Of a DNA stretch of 64,000 bases, positions 7,693 to 17,800 are shown in pieces. Made by a program: the position numbers and the translations under genes. The number at the start of each line of letters is the position of its first letter. Position 1 is the first letter of the stretch. The DNA lies in assembly GCF_000024545.1 (NCBI RefSeq), contig NC_013947.1, positions 5,456,001 through 5,520,000 on the forward strand, read 5' to 3'. The notes beneath the pieces are model-generated. The model had not been told where the DNA came from. It saw only the letters and a program-made list of their open reading frames with translations, and did not search any database. This DNA is from Stackebrandtia nassauensis DSM 44728 (lineage in GTDB: Bacteria; Actinomycetota; Actinomycetes; Mycobacteriales; Micromonosporaceae).

Positions 7693-9635
7693 ACGAGGCC
7701 GACGACCTGGGACTGCCCGCCGGGGTGCGGCTGGTTCTGGCCGCCACCGCCAGGATCGCGACGGCCAGAATGGACGATGAGGTCGATCCGGCGCGGCTCG
7801 CGGCCAGCATCGACGGTGCCCGCAGTCTGTTGCCGCTGCTGAGCGGTTCGGCGGGACTGCGGCGGCTGCTGCGCGACCAGCTGGGCGGCGGGCGGGAACC
7901 GTTGGCCGCCGAACTGCTGTCGCCCGACGCCGAGGTGTCCGAGCGGGCCTGCGCGGCGGTGGGCAAGCTGCTGGACGCGGCCCGGCGGGCGAACCGCCGC
8001 GCGCTGCGGGCACAGCGCCGGGCGGCGAGGCCCGACGCCGACACCAAACGCACCGCGCGACTGGAGCAGCGCATCACCCAGCTGCGGGCGGTGCGGGACC
8101 GGCTCGACGGCCAGGTGTCCACACTGTCGGCCGAGAACGCCGAACTACGGTCCACCATCGACAATCTGGACGGCGAACTCGAACAGCTGCGGCGGCACCT
8201 CGACGTGGCCTACGCCCGGATGGACCGGGTCCAGACCGAACGCGACGAGGCGCTGCGGCAGGCCGAGCGCGCCGCGCCGCGGGTCAGCGTGGGCGCCGAC
8301 CTGTCGGTGTCGGTGCGGGTGCTGGGCGGCGGCACCGAGATCGGCGGTTCCTGCGTGCTGATCACCGGCGGCGGCACCCGGCTGCTCGTCGACGCCGGAA
8401 CCCGTCCCTCCGGTGTGGACGAGGACTCGCTGGCCCCCGCCGACATCGCCGAGGTGTACGCCGAACCCCCGGACGCCATTGTGGTCACCCATGCGCACAA
8501 CGACCACGCGGGCTGGGTTCCGGCGCTGGTCAACCGGTTCCCGAACCTGCCGGTGTTCGCCTCCACGGCCACCTGCGACCTGCTGGGCACCATGTGGGCG
8601 GACTCGGCGAAGGTGCTGGCGTTCAAGGCCGACACCGACGAGTCCTGGGCGGGCGGACCGCTGCCGCCCTACAAGCAGTCCGACGTGGACGCGGCGGTGG
8701 CGGCGCTGATCGACGTGCCGGTGGGGCATCCGCGCCGGGTCGGGGCGCTGTCCTTCGAGCTGTTCGACGCTGGGCACATCATCGGCGCCACCGGCGTGGT
8801 CGTGACCGCCGGGGACCAGCGCGTCGTCGTGTCGGGCGACGTGTCCGGTCCGGGCCAGCTGAGCGTCGGTGGCCTGCACCTGCCGGACGCAGGCGTAGGC
8901 GCCGACCTGCTGCTACTGGAATCGACCTACGCCGGGGCCGGGAAACTGCCGCCCCGCGAGGCGGTCATCGACCAGTTCGTCTCCGATGTGGACCGGATCC
9001 TGGGTGCCGGTGGCCGGGTGCTGGTGCCCGCGTTCGCGCTCGGCCGGGCCCAGGAGATCGCGCTGATCTGCGGCCGTCACCTGCCCGACGCCGAGGTCCT
9101 GGTCGACGGTATGGCCCGCGACCTCAGCCACGCGTACCGCCGCCACGACGGCCCGGACGGCGAACGCGTGCAGGTGTTCTCGGGCCGGGTCCGCCCGGTG
9201 GAGCCGGGCCGCACCCGCCGCGAGATCGCCGACAAACGGCCCTGCGTCGTGGTGGCCACTTCGGGGATGCTCTCCGGCGGCCCCGCCGTCGGTTGGGCCC
9301 GCGAGATCCTCACCGAACCCGAGTCGGGCCTGATGGTGGTCGGTTACCAGGACGCCGACAGTCCGGGCTCCCGGCTGCTGGGTCTGGCCGCCGCCGGTGG
9401 CGGCCGGTTCGACCTGCCCGGCATGAACGAACCGATCGAGGTCTCGGCCCACATCGGCAACTACCGGCTGGGGGCGCACGCCTCCGAGGACGATCTGGTC
9501 AAGATCGCCGCCGAGGCCCGGCCGCAGACCCTGATGCTGGTGCACGGCCGTCTGGCGGCCCAGCGCCGCTTCGCCGACCGGCTGCGACTGCGGCAGCAGA
9601 AGGTCATCCTCGCCGACCGCCCCTGGTCGTCCTGA
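7689..9635 (+). CDS. Beta-CASP metallo-beta-lactamase nuclease with coiled-coil N-terminus
   Basis: ATG 7689 overlaps the previous stop (ATGA). Residues 1-120 are helical, and 118-200 form a likely coiled coil (RLEQRITQLRAVRDRLDGQV and onward). Residues 210-648 are a complete beta-CASP metallo-nuclease of the CPSF73/RNase J type. It has HAHNDH (H268, H270, D272, H273), GHIIGATG (H363), SGDVSG (D384), ESTYAG, FALGRAQEI, ATSGMLSGGPAV, the dimerisation-type AHIGNYRLGAH and the terminal LVHG histidine. All metal ligands are present, so an active RNase or RNA 3'-processing enzyme is expected. The N-terminal coiled coil is not a usual part of these enzymes and probably docks it to the operon's other products. 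This is the only catalytic protein in the operon. Confidence 0.85.
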   Translation: MNEADDLGLPAGVRLVLAATARIATARMDDEVDPARLAASIDGARSLLPLLSGSAGLRRLLRDQLGGGREPLAAELLSPDAEVSERACAAVGKLLDAARRANRRALRAQRRAARPDADTKRTARLEQRITQLRAVRDRLDGQVSTLSAENAELRSTIDNLDGELEQLRRHLDVAYARMDRVQTERDEALRQAERAAPRVSVGADLSVSVRVLGGGTEIGGSCVLITGGGTRLLVDAGTRPSGVDEDSLAPADIAEVYAEPPDAIVVTHAHNDHAGWVPALVNRFPNLPVFASTATCDLLGTMWADSAKVLAFKADTDESWAGGPLPPYKQSDVDAAVAALIDVPVGHPRRVGALSFELFDAGHIIGATGVVVTAGDQRVVVSGDVSGPGQLSVGGLHLPDAGVGADLLLLESTYAGAGKLPPREAVIDQFVSDVDRILGAGGRVLVPAFALGRAQEIALICGRHLPDAEVLVDGMARDLSHAYRRHDGPDGERVQVFSGRVRPVEPGRTRREIADKRPCVVVATSGMLSGGPAVGWAREILTEPESGLMVVGYQDADSPGSRLLGLAAAGGGRFDLPGMNEPIEVSAHIGNYRLGAHASEDDLVKIAAEARPQTLMLVHGRLAAQRRFADRLRLRQQKVILADRPWSS

Positions 9636-9661
9636 CCGCGAAACCCGTACACAAAAATACG

Positions 9662-9699
9662 GTGGGGTGGACCGGTTTGCCCGAACCGGTCCACCCCAC
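9662..9699. terminator. Terminator between convergent genes
   Basis: A 17-bp stem (9662-9678 with 9683-9699, one G-U pair) with a four-base loop lies between the nuclease operon and the convergent htrA-like gene. It probably serves both. Confidence 0.9.
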
Positions 9700-9729
9700 A
9701 CCCCTTGTGGAGAGAACTAGAGAAAAGTC

Positions 9730-11574
9730 TCAGTCACCCGATGTCGAACCGAGTTCCGCCGATGTGGAGTCACTCTTGCCGCTGCGGGTGTATTCGATGT
9801 CTACTTTGGTGCCCGGCTTGGCGCCCTGGACGACGGCGCCCACATCGGACGCCCCGCCGACCTTCTCACCGTCGATGGAGGTGATGACGTCGCCGCGCTT
9901 CAGGCCCGCCTTGTCGGCGGGGCTGCCGTCCTCGACCTTGTTGACGACGGCGCCCTCGGAGCCCTCGACGTTGTCGACGACGCTCACGCCCAGGTAGCCG
10001 TGTTCGATGTCGCCGCCGTCGATGAGCTGGTCCACCGTGGAGGAGACCGTGTCGGACGGGATCGCGAACCCAAGACCGACGCTCCCCTCCGATGAGCCGG
10101 TCGTGGCGATCACGGTGTTGATGCCGATCAGTTCGCCCTTGCCGTTGACCAGCGCGCCGCCGGAGTTACCCGGGTTGATGGCCGCGTCGGTCTGGATCAG
10201 GCCGTTGAGTGTGGTGGCGTTGCCGCCCTGCTCGCCGCCCCCGGCTTGCACGGTGCGGTTCAGCGCCGAGACGATGCCCGAGGTCACCGAGCCGTCCAGG
10301 CCCAGCGGCGAGCCGATCGCCAGCACGGTGTCGCCGACGTCCAGCGCCCCGGAGTCGCCCAGTTTGATCGGGGTCAGGTTGTCGACGTCGTCGACCTTGA
10401 TGACCGCGAGGTCACCGGCCGGGTCGGTGCCCACGACGCTGGCCTGCGAGGTGGTGCCGTCGGCGAAGGTCACCTCGAGCTTGCCGCCCGAGGCGGTCTC
10501 GGCGACGTGGTTGTTGGTGATGATGTGGCCCTTGTCGTCGTAGACGACGCCCGAGCCGCCGGCGTTCTCGGTGGCGATGGACACCACCGACGGCTGCACC
10601 TTCTTGGCGATGTCGGAGATGGTGTCGCCGTTGGCGACCTGCTCCGAGGGCGAGGACGAGTCGCCGCCCCCGCCGAGTCCCGCCAGCGCGAACCCGGCCA
10701 CACCGCCCGCCGTCCCCGCGCCCAGCGCGAGCACCAGGGCGGCGGCGACCAGCGCGGGCGCCTTGCTCTTCTTCTTCGGCGGCGCCATCGCGGGGCCCCC
10801 GAAGGGTTGCCCGGCGGGGCCTCCCACCGGGATCGGGCCCGTCGGCGGTCCCGCGGGCGGCGGCGCGCCCGGCGCGGCGAACGAGCTGGTCGGCGGCGCT
10901 CCCGGCGGCGGTGGCGTCAGGCCCGGCGGCATCGGCGGCCGCTGCCCGGGTCCCTGCGGCGGTCGCGGCCCGGCGGCGGGACCGGACGCGGCGGCCAGTG
11001 TGGCGGGTTCGGTGCCGGTCGGGGTCTGCGGTGGCTTGTTCTCGGCCGTGCCCAGCGACGGCTCGACGGCCCCCGACCGCGGCGTCAGCCCCGGCGGCGG
11101 CGCGGACGGCTGGCCGTCGCCCGCGCCGGGCTCGGCAGGTGCCGATGCCGCCCCGGCATCGAACCCGGCCGGAGACGGCGTGGCCAGTGTGGCCGGTTCA
11201 GGCGCGGCGGCCTGGGACGGCTCGGGCCAGTGCGGCGCCAGGCTCTCGCCCGCGCCCGGCTCGGCCGAGGAGTCGCTTGTGGCCCCCGCCTGCGGCTCAG
11301 CCGAAGCGGCAGCCGAGCGGTCGGCGTCGGCTCCGGCCCCCACGTGCGGCTCGCCGGCGGTGGCCGACGGGCTCACGTCGCCGCCAGCGGCGGCCAGCGC
11401 CGAGTCGGCCTCAGTGGACGTTTGGTGCGCGTCGGCCGTGGCAGCGGCGGACGGCTGTTGCGGCGTCGGCTCAGCGCCGGACGCGGCCGACTCGGAGTCG
11501 GACAGTGGCGGCACCGGCCGGGACGAGGCGTCGTCCGGCTTCGATGCGGAGGGATCACTGTGATGATCGTTCAT
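9730..11574 (-). CDS. HtrA/DegP-type membrane serine protease with PDZ domain
   Basis: A 614-residue envelope protease. Residues 1-265 are Pro/Ala/Gly-rich and probably a disordered cytoplasmic tail. One membrane segment (about 272-300, ALVAAALVLALGAG) leads to an extracytoplasmic trypsin-like domain. The catalytic triad is His356 (NNHVAE), Asp388 (GDLAVIK) and Ser471 (GNSGGALV). A PDZ domain follows near residue 520 (GYLGVSVVD to GDVITSIDG). It degrades or refolds damaged exported proteins. It lies downstream of the kinase and regulator at 11749-13955 on the same strand, an arrangement like mprA-mprB-pepD of mycobacteria. The 174-base gap suggests its own promoter, perhaps controlled by that regulator. 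Confidence 0.9.
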   Translation of the reverse strand: MNDHHSDPSASKPDDASSRPVPPLSDSESAASGAEPTPQQPSAAATADAHQTSTEADSALAAAGGDVSPSATAGEPHVGAGADADRSAAASAEPQAGATSDSSAEPGAGESLAPHWPEPSQAAAPEPATLATPSPAGFDAGAASAPAEPGAGDGQPSAPPPGLTPRSGAVEPSLGTAENKPPQTPTGTEPATLAAASGPAAGPRPPQGPGQRPPMPPGLTPPPPGAPPTSSFAAPGAPPPAGPPTGPIPVGGPAGQPFGGPAMAPPKKKSKAPALVAAALVLALGAGTAGGVAGFALAGLGGGGDSSSPSEQVANGDTISDIAKKVQPSVVSIATENAGGSGVVYDDKGHIITNNHVAETASGGKLEVTFADGTTSQASVVGTDPAGDLAVIKVDDVDNLTPIKLGDSGALDVGDTVLAIGSPLGLDGSVTSGIVSALNRTVQAGGGEQGGNATTLNGLIQTDAAINPGNSGGALVNGKGELIGINTVIATTGSSEGSVGLGFAIPSDTVSSTVDQLIDGGDIEHGYLGVSVVDNVEGSEGAVVNKVEDGSPADKAGLKRGDVITSIDGEKVGGASDVGAVVQGAKPGTKVDIEYTRSGKSDSTSAELGSTSGD

Positions 11575-11748
11575 GTGTTACAGGATGGGCCGCCAGACTT
11601 CGGGGCCGCTGGGGAATGGCTAAGAGTTTCCTGTGCGTTTGGGCGGTCAACCCGGCGTCACGCAGCGAGTTCGCGCCCGTGTTCGACGGGCAGGAACATG
11701 CCGGGAAGTGTCCCGAATGGTGGGACGAACGCGGAGGTCGCGAGCCGT

Positions 11749-13248
11749 CTAGACGGTCTCGGAGCTGTCGGCGTCGGGGATCTCGTGCTCGGCGCTCACG
11801 TCTGGATCCAGCGCCAGCCGGACGGTGAACTTCGCGCCCTCGCCAGGTTTCGACCACACGGACACCTCGCCGTTGTGGGCGTCGACCAGCGCCGCCACGA
11901 TGGCCAGCCCCAGTCCGGTGCCACCGGCGTTGCGCGAGCGCGCCTTGTCGGCCCGGTAGAACCGCTCGAAGACCCGCTCCACCTGTTCCTCGGTCATGCC
12001 GGGACCGTCGTCGACGACCTCCAGCTCGACGTGGGTGTCGTCGGACCGCAGCCGCACCTCGATCTGCGACTCCGGCGGGGTGTAGCGCAACGCGTTGGAG
12101 ACCAGATTGGACAGCACCTGCCGCAGGCTCAGTTCGTCACCGCGCACCAGGAACGGACCACCCTGTGTGGACAGTTCGATATGGCGACCGTGCGCGGTCA
12201 CCTCGGCGGCGGTGACGGTGTCCACCGAGATCGTCAGCAGATCCACCTGGGCGTCCCGGAACGGACGCTCGGCGTCCAGCCGGGCCAGCAGCAACAGGTC
12301 CTCCACCAGCAGGCCCATCCGGGTGGCCTCGTCCTCGATGCGCCGCATCAGACCGGCGACCTCGACGGGGTCGACGTCGGCGCGCTGCCGGTACAGCTCG
12401 GCGAAGCCCCGCACCGTCGTCAGTGGAGTCCGCAGTTCGTGGCTGGCGTCGGCGACGAAACGCCGCATCCGTTCCTCGGACTCCAGCGCCCGCTTCTCGG
12501 ATTTCTCGCGCGCCTCCAAGGCCGTCTCGATGCGGCTCAGCATCTGGTTGAAGACCCGCCCGAGCCGTCCGGCCTCGGTGCGGGGATCCCGTTCGGGAAC
12601 CCGCTGGCTGAGATCACCTCCCGCGATCGCGGTGGCGGTGTGCTCCATCTCCTTGAGCGGGTAGAGACTGGCCCGCACCAGCGCGACCCCCACGGCCGCC
12701 AGCGCCGCCAGCACCCCGGCACCTACGAGCAGGTCGATCCACAGTAGCCGGGCGACGGTGTTGTCGACGTCCACAAGGGGCGTGCCGACGACGACGTAGC
12801 CCTTCTCGTTGGTGGTCTCGATCGTGGCCTCGCGCACCAGCAGTCGCCAGCGCTTCTTGTCGTCCTGCGCGGTGACGGTGTGCGAACCCTCCCCCAGCTT
12901 CACGACGTCGTCGTAGTCCAGTTTGGGCGCGTTGAGGTCCTGCCGCCCCATGAACTCCTCGATGCTGCGGAACGAGAAGTAGAAGACGTAGTTGGTGGTC
13001 TTGGAGTCCGGGGGCACCGCGTTCATCTTCGACGCGACCACCTCGTCCAGCCCCTCGCGGCTGAACTGCTTGTTCAGGTTCTCGTCGACCTGCGTCGTCA
13101 TGTAGCTCTGCAACGCGGTCACGTTCGCGAAACTCACGAGCACCAGCGCACCGGTCACCAGCAGCAGGACGGCGGCGACCAGCCGCACCCGCAGCGGTGT
13201 GCGCTCCCACCACTGGTGGTACCTGGTGGCGATGCTCATCCGGCTCAC
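11749..13248 (-). CDS. Two-component sensor histidine kinase
   Basis: A 499-residue kinase with two membrane segments (about 22-44 and 176-200) enclosing an extracytoplasmic sensor of some 130 residues. These are followed by HAMP (SLYPLKEMEHTATAIAGGDL), HisKA with ASHELRTPL and an HATPase domain (NLVSNALRYT, DDGPGMT, GTGLGLAI). It should phosphorylate the regulator encoded just upstream, whose stop it overlaps by four bases. The type is that of mycobacterial MprB/TrcS. Together with the adjacent HtrA-like protease, an envelope-stress role is the reasonable inference; the signal is not evident. Confidence 0.9.
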   Translation of the reverse strand: MSRMSIATRYHQWWERTPLRVRLVAAVLLLVTGALVLVSFANVTALQSYMTTQVDENLNKQFSREGLDEVVASKMNAVPPDSKTTNYVFYFSFRSIEEFMGRQDLNAPKLDYDDVVKLGEGSHTVTAQDDKKRWRLLVREATIETTNEKGYVVVGTPLVDVDNTVARLLWIDLLVGAGVLAALAAVGVALVRASLYPLKEMEHTATAIAGGDLSQRVPERDPRTEAGRLGRVFNQMLSRIETALEAREKSEKRALESEERMRRFVADASHELRTPLTTVRGFAELYRQRADVDPVEVAGLMRRIEDEATRMGLLVEDLLLLARLDAERPFRDAQVDLLTISVDTVTAAEVTAHGRHIELSTQGGPFLVRGDELSLRQVLSNLVSNALRYTPPESQIEVRLRSDDTHVELEVVDDGPGMTEEQVERVFERFYRADKARSRNAGGTGLGLAIVAALVDAHNGEVSVWSKPGEGAKFTVRLALDPDVSAEHEIPDADSSETV

Positions 13249-13955
13249 GACGGTGTTCTCAGCACGTAGCCGATGCCGCGCAGCGTCTGGATCAGCCGCG
13301 GCTCGGTGTTGTCGATCTTGCGCCTCAAATACGACACATAGGACTCCACAATGCCGTCATCTCCCCGAAAGTCGTAGCGCCACACGTGGTCCAGGATCTG
13401 TGCCTTGGACAGCACCCGGCCCGCGTTGACCATGAAGTACCGCAGCAGCTTGAACTCCGTGGGCGACAGCTGCACCGAGTTGCCGCCCCGCCAGACCTCG
13501 TGGGTCTCCTCGTCCAGCTCCAGGTCGGCGTACTGCAACCGCGGTGGTGGCGGCGCGTCCCCCTTGCTGCGCCGCAGCACCGCGCGGATCCGCGCGATCA
13601 CCTCTTCGAGACTGAACGGCTTGGTCACGTAGTCGTCCCCGCCCAGCGTCAGGCCGCGCACCTTGTCCTCGAGGGCGTCCCGCGCCGTCAAGTACACAAT
13701 GGGCGTCCGATCCGAGCCGGACCGGATCCGGCGCGCCACCTCGAAACCGTCGAAGTCGGGCAGCATCACATCCAGCACGACCAGGTCCGGGCGGTGCCGC
13801 GCCACCGCGCGCACCGCCTCCTCGCCGCCCTCGGCCCGGTGAACGGTGAACCCCGCGTACCCCAGGCTCGTGGCCAGCAGCTCACAGATGTTCGGATCAT
13901 CCTCGACGACCAGCAGCGTCGCCTCGCCCTCCCGATCTTCTTCCGTTACCGCCAT
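13245..13955 (-). CDS. OmpR/PhoB-family response regulator
   Basis: A 236-residue regulator with a receiver domain (acidic pair at 19-20, phospho-acceptor Asp62 in LDVMLPD, Lys in VTKPF) and a C-terminal winged helix (LSPTEFKLLRYFMVNAGRV, YVSYLRRKIDN, GIGYVL). The start ATG 13955 has GGAGG eight bases upstream. It is the first gene of the regulator-kinase pair and probably binds upstream of the pair and perhaps of the htrA-like gene. The sequence from the receiver end through LQYADLELDEETHEVW reminds me of TrcR-type regulators (memory, unchecked). Confidence 0.92.
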   Translation of the reverse strand: MAVTEEDREGEATLLVVEDDPNICELLATSLGYAGFTVHRAEGGEEAVRAVARHRPDLVVLDVMLPDFDGFEVARRIRSGSDRTPIVYLTARDALEDKVRGLTLGGDDYVTKPFSLEEVIARIRAVLRRSKGDAPPPPRLQYADLELDEETHEVWRGGNSVQLSPTEFKLLRYFMVNAGRVLSKAQILDHVWRYDFRGDDGIVESYVSYLRRKIDNTEPRLIQTLRGIGYVLRTPS

Positions 13956-14219
13956 GGGTCCATCCTCCGTCGTGAGCCTTGCGTTCGCACTGAGTATCTC
14001 CTGGGAAGATCCTGGGAATTTTCCGCTCCCATACCGACGTCACCTGCAATTCCTTTGATCGGAAGGGTGTGATCCGCGCGTTTGTGTTCATCGCGCTACC
14101 CGCCGCCGGTTTCGATCGGATAGGCTGAAACTCCCCGCCCGGGTGCCTCCCGCATCCGTGTCGCGTGGGCCACCAGGCCCGATCAAGGGCACCGACTACC
14201 GACCTCAATGAGGGCGCAG

Positions 14220-14567
14220 ATGACGCTGTCGATCAAGACCGGTCCGACTGCGGACGGCGGTATGGTTCTGACGCTGGATGGTGAGGTGGACTACGCCACC
14301 GCACCACAGATCCGGGAAAAGATCTCCCAGGTGCTTCGCGCCGACGATGTCGCCTACATCAAGGTGGATGTCGCCAAGGTCACCGTCCTGGATTCAACCG
14401 GCATCGGAACCCTCGTTGTCGCATACCGCATCGCGCGGGACGTTGACGTACCCGTCTTCGTCACCAACCCCACCAAGTTCATCAAACGATTGTTCGCGGT
14501 CGTGGGTGCTCAAGAGCTTCTTGAGGAGCCCACGGACGCGTTCGCTGCTACCACCGGCAACGTCTGA
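14220..14567 (+). CDS. STAS-domain anti-sigma factor antagonist
   Basis: A 115-residue single STAS domain of the SpoIIAA/RsbV type, with the phosphorylatable serine in VLDSTGIGTLV. Such proteins bind and neutralise an anti-sigma kinase when dephosphorylated. The start is ATG 14220, which has GAGGG five bases upstream; ATG 14208 would add four residues. No partner kinase or sigma factor is adjacent; the anti-sigma-type ATPase at 28795 is a possible but unproven partner. Confidence 0.9.
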   Translation: MTLSIKTGPTADGGMVLTLDGEVDYATAPQIREKISQVLRADDVAYIKVDVAKVTVLDSTGIGTLVVAYRIARDVDVPVFVTNPTKFIKRLFAVVGAQELLEEPTDAFAATTGNV

Positions 14568-14624
14568 ACACGAACTTCTGGGTTAACAATCGGGCCAACG
14601 CCCATTTGAGAATCATCAACGCAT

Positions 14625-14670
14625 AGGCGACGTCCGGCAGTGGTGTCCACATCACTTCCGGGCGTCGCCT
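14625..14670 (+). terminator. Probable terminator after the STAS gene
   Basis: A 13-bp stem (14625-14637 with 14658-14670, one G-U pair) with a 20-base loop lies 57 bases after the stop. The rest of the gap up to kgd at 14841 shows no recognisable gene. Confidence 0.6.
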
Positions 14671-14840
14671 CGTGTCGTGTGCCCACCGTGTGGCGAACCA
14701 CCCGATGATGTTCCACACGCGTACCACCACCCGCGCAGGTAGGCATGGTGGTCGGGTGTGCCAACCAGCGTGCCGACGCGTAGTCTTAGCGATCGGGAAA
14801 TTACGTTCATCCGGTGCCACAGAAGAGGCGATCAAAGGCC

Positions 14841-17800
14841 GTGTCGACTCAAGACCGCAACGCGACCAGTAAGTCCAACCCACTCTCGGAGTTCGGGCCG
14901 AACGAGTGGATCGTCGAAGACATGTATCAGCGATATCTCGCCGATCCGTCCAGTGTCGAGTCCACCTGGCACGAGTTCTTCGACGGTTATCAACCGCACT
15001 CGGCCGATACCGCGGCCGCCGCCGAGACCAAGACCGAGGCCAAGCCGCAGTCCGCCCCAAAGACCGCGGAAACCGCCGACGCCAAGCCAGCGGCCAAACC
15101 CGCCGCGCAGGCCAGCCCCTCCAAGCCCGCCGCCAAGGCCGACACCCCGCTGGCCGCCGACGCACAGAGCAAGCCGCTGCGCGGCGTCGCCGCCAAGGTC
15201 GCCGAGAACATGGACGTCTCGCTGGAGATCCCCACCGCGACAAGTGTTCGCGCGATCCCCGCGAAGCTGCTGTCCGACAACCGCATCGTCATCAACAACC
15301 ACCTGCGTCGCGGTCGCGGCGGCAAGGTCAGCTTCACCCACATGATCGGCTACGCGCTGGTCAAGGCGCTGGCCAGCCACCCGGAGATGAACAACTCCTA
15401 CGGCGTCGTCAACGGCAAGCCGACCATGGTCAGCCCCGCCGCGGTCAACCTGGGCCTGGCCATCGACCTGAAGAAGGACGACGGCTCGCGCACCCTCGTG
15501 GTGCCCAGCATCAAGGGCTGCCAGGACATGGACTTCCGGCAGTTCTGGCAGGCCTATGAGGACATCGTCCGCAAGGCCCGCAACAACAAACTGACCATGG
15601 AGGACTACGGCGGCACCACGCTGACGCTGACCAACCCCGGCGGCATCGGCACCGTCCACTCGATACCGCGGCTGATGCGCGGCCAGGGCACCATCATCGG
15701 TGTCGGCGCCATGGAGTACCCGGCCGAGTACTCCGGCGCCTCGGACGAGACCATCGCCCGGCTCGGTGTCTCCAAGGCGATCACCGTCACCTCCACCTAC
15801 GACCACCGCGTCATCCAGGGCGCGCAGTCCGGCGAGTTCCTCAAGCGGGTGCACGAACTGCTGCTGGGCGCCGACGGCTTCTTCGACGACGTCTTCACCT
15901 CGCTGCGGGTCCCCTACGAGCCGGTGCGCTGGGTGCGCGACGTCGCCCACACCTCCGAGGGCCAGATCGACAAGGCCGCCCGGGTCATCGAACTGATCCA
16001 CGCCTACCGGGTGCGCGGCCACCTCATGGCCGACACCGACCCGCTGGAGTTCAAGATCCGGCGCCACCCCGACCTGGACATCCTCGAACACGGCCTGACC
16101 CTGTGGGACCTGGACCGGGCGTTCCCGGTCGGCGGTTTCGCGGGCAAGTCCACGATGAAGCTGCGCGACATCCTCGGGGTGCTGCGCGAGTCGTACTGTC
16201 GCCGCGTCGGCATCGAGTACATGCACATCCAGGAACCCGAGGAGCGGGCCTGGATCCAGCAGCGGGTGGAACGGCCCTACGAGAAGCCCGACATCGAGGA
16301 ACAGAAGCACATCCTGGGACGGCTCAATGTCTCCGAGGCCTTCGAGACCTTCCTGGGCACCAAGTACGTCGGCCAGAAGCGGTTCTCGCTGGAGGGCGGC
16401 GAATCGCTGATCCCGCTGCTGGACGAGGTGCTGTCCAACGCGGCGCGCGACAGCCTCGACGAGGTCGTCATCGGCATGGCCCACCGCGGCCGCCTCAACG
16501 TGCTGTCCAACATCGTCGGCAAGCCGCCGGAGAAGATCTTCAGCGAGTTCGAGGGCGCCATGGACCCCAAGTCGGTCCAGGGTTCCGGCGACGTCAAGTA
16601 CCACCTGGGCATGACCGGCAAGTTCACCACCTCCGACGGCGAACACGCCACGACGGTGTCGGTGGCGGCCAACCCGTCCCACCTGGAGGCCGTGGACCCG
16701 GTGCTGGAGGGCATCGTCCGCGCCAAGCAGGACCGCCTCGACCTGGGCCTTGAGGGCTACACCGTGCTGCCGCTGATGGTGCACGGTGACGCGGCCTTCG
16801 CCGGTCAGGGCGTCGTCGCCGAGACGCTGAACCTGTCGCAGCTGCGCGGGTACCGCACCGGTGGCACCGTCCACGTCATCATCAACAACCAGGTCGGCTT
16901 CACCACCGCGCCGGAGTACTCGCGTTCCTCGCTGTACTCCACCGACGTGGCCCGGATGATCCAGGCGCCGATCTTCCACGTCAACGGCGACGACCCCGAA
17001 GCCGTCGTGCGGGTCGCCAAACTGGCCTTCGAGTACCGGCAGGCGTTCAACAAGGACGTCGTCGTCGACATGATCTGCTACCGCCGCCGGGGCCACAACG
17101 AGGGCGACGACCCCTCGATGACCAACCCGCTGATGTACCAGATCATCGACGCCAAGCGCTCGGTCCGCAAGCTGTACACCGAGGCCCTCATCGGCCGCGG
17201 CGACATCTCGCTGGCCGACGCCGAAGAGGCGCTGAAGGACTACCACGACCAGCTGGAGCGGGTCTTCAAGGCCACCAAGGAATCGGTGTCGGCCAGTGGC
17301 CAGCCGGTCCGCCAGCGCGCCGCCGAGCCCGAGGCCACCGTCGACACCACCGTCAGCGCCGAGCTGATCGCGCGCATCGGCAAGGCCCACACCGACGTCC
17401 CCGAGGGCTTCACCCCGCACAAGCGGGTGCGGCAGCTCCTCGAACGCCGCGAACAGATGTCCACCCAGGGCGGCATCGACTGGGCCTTCGGTGAACTGCT
17501 GGCCGTCGGCTCGCTGCTCAACCAGGGCGTATCGGTCCGGATGTCCGGTCAGGACACCCGACGCGGCACCTTCGTGCAGCGCCACTCGGTGGTCGTCGAC
17601 CACAACAACGAGCGCGAGTACACCCCGGTCGCCCAGGTCGCCGACAACGGCGCCCGCTTCTGGGTCTACGACTCCCTGCTCAGCGAGTACGCCGCGATGG
17701 GCTTCGAGTACGGCTACTCGGTCGAGAACCCCGACGCGCTGGTGATGTGGGAGGCCCAGTTCGGCGACTTCGCCAACGGCGCCCAGTCGGTCGTCGACGA

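Noticed and set aside
10246-12747. A long plus-strand frame across the htrA-like and kinase genes
   Set aside because: It spans two recognisable genes and their gap in antisense and is Arg/Gly-rich noise.
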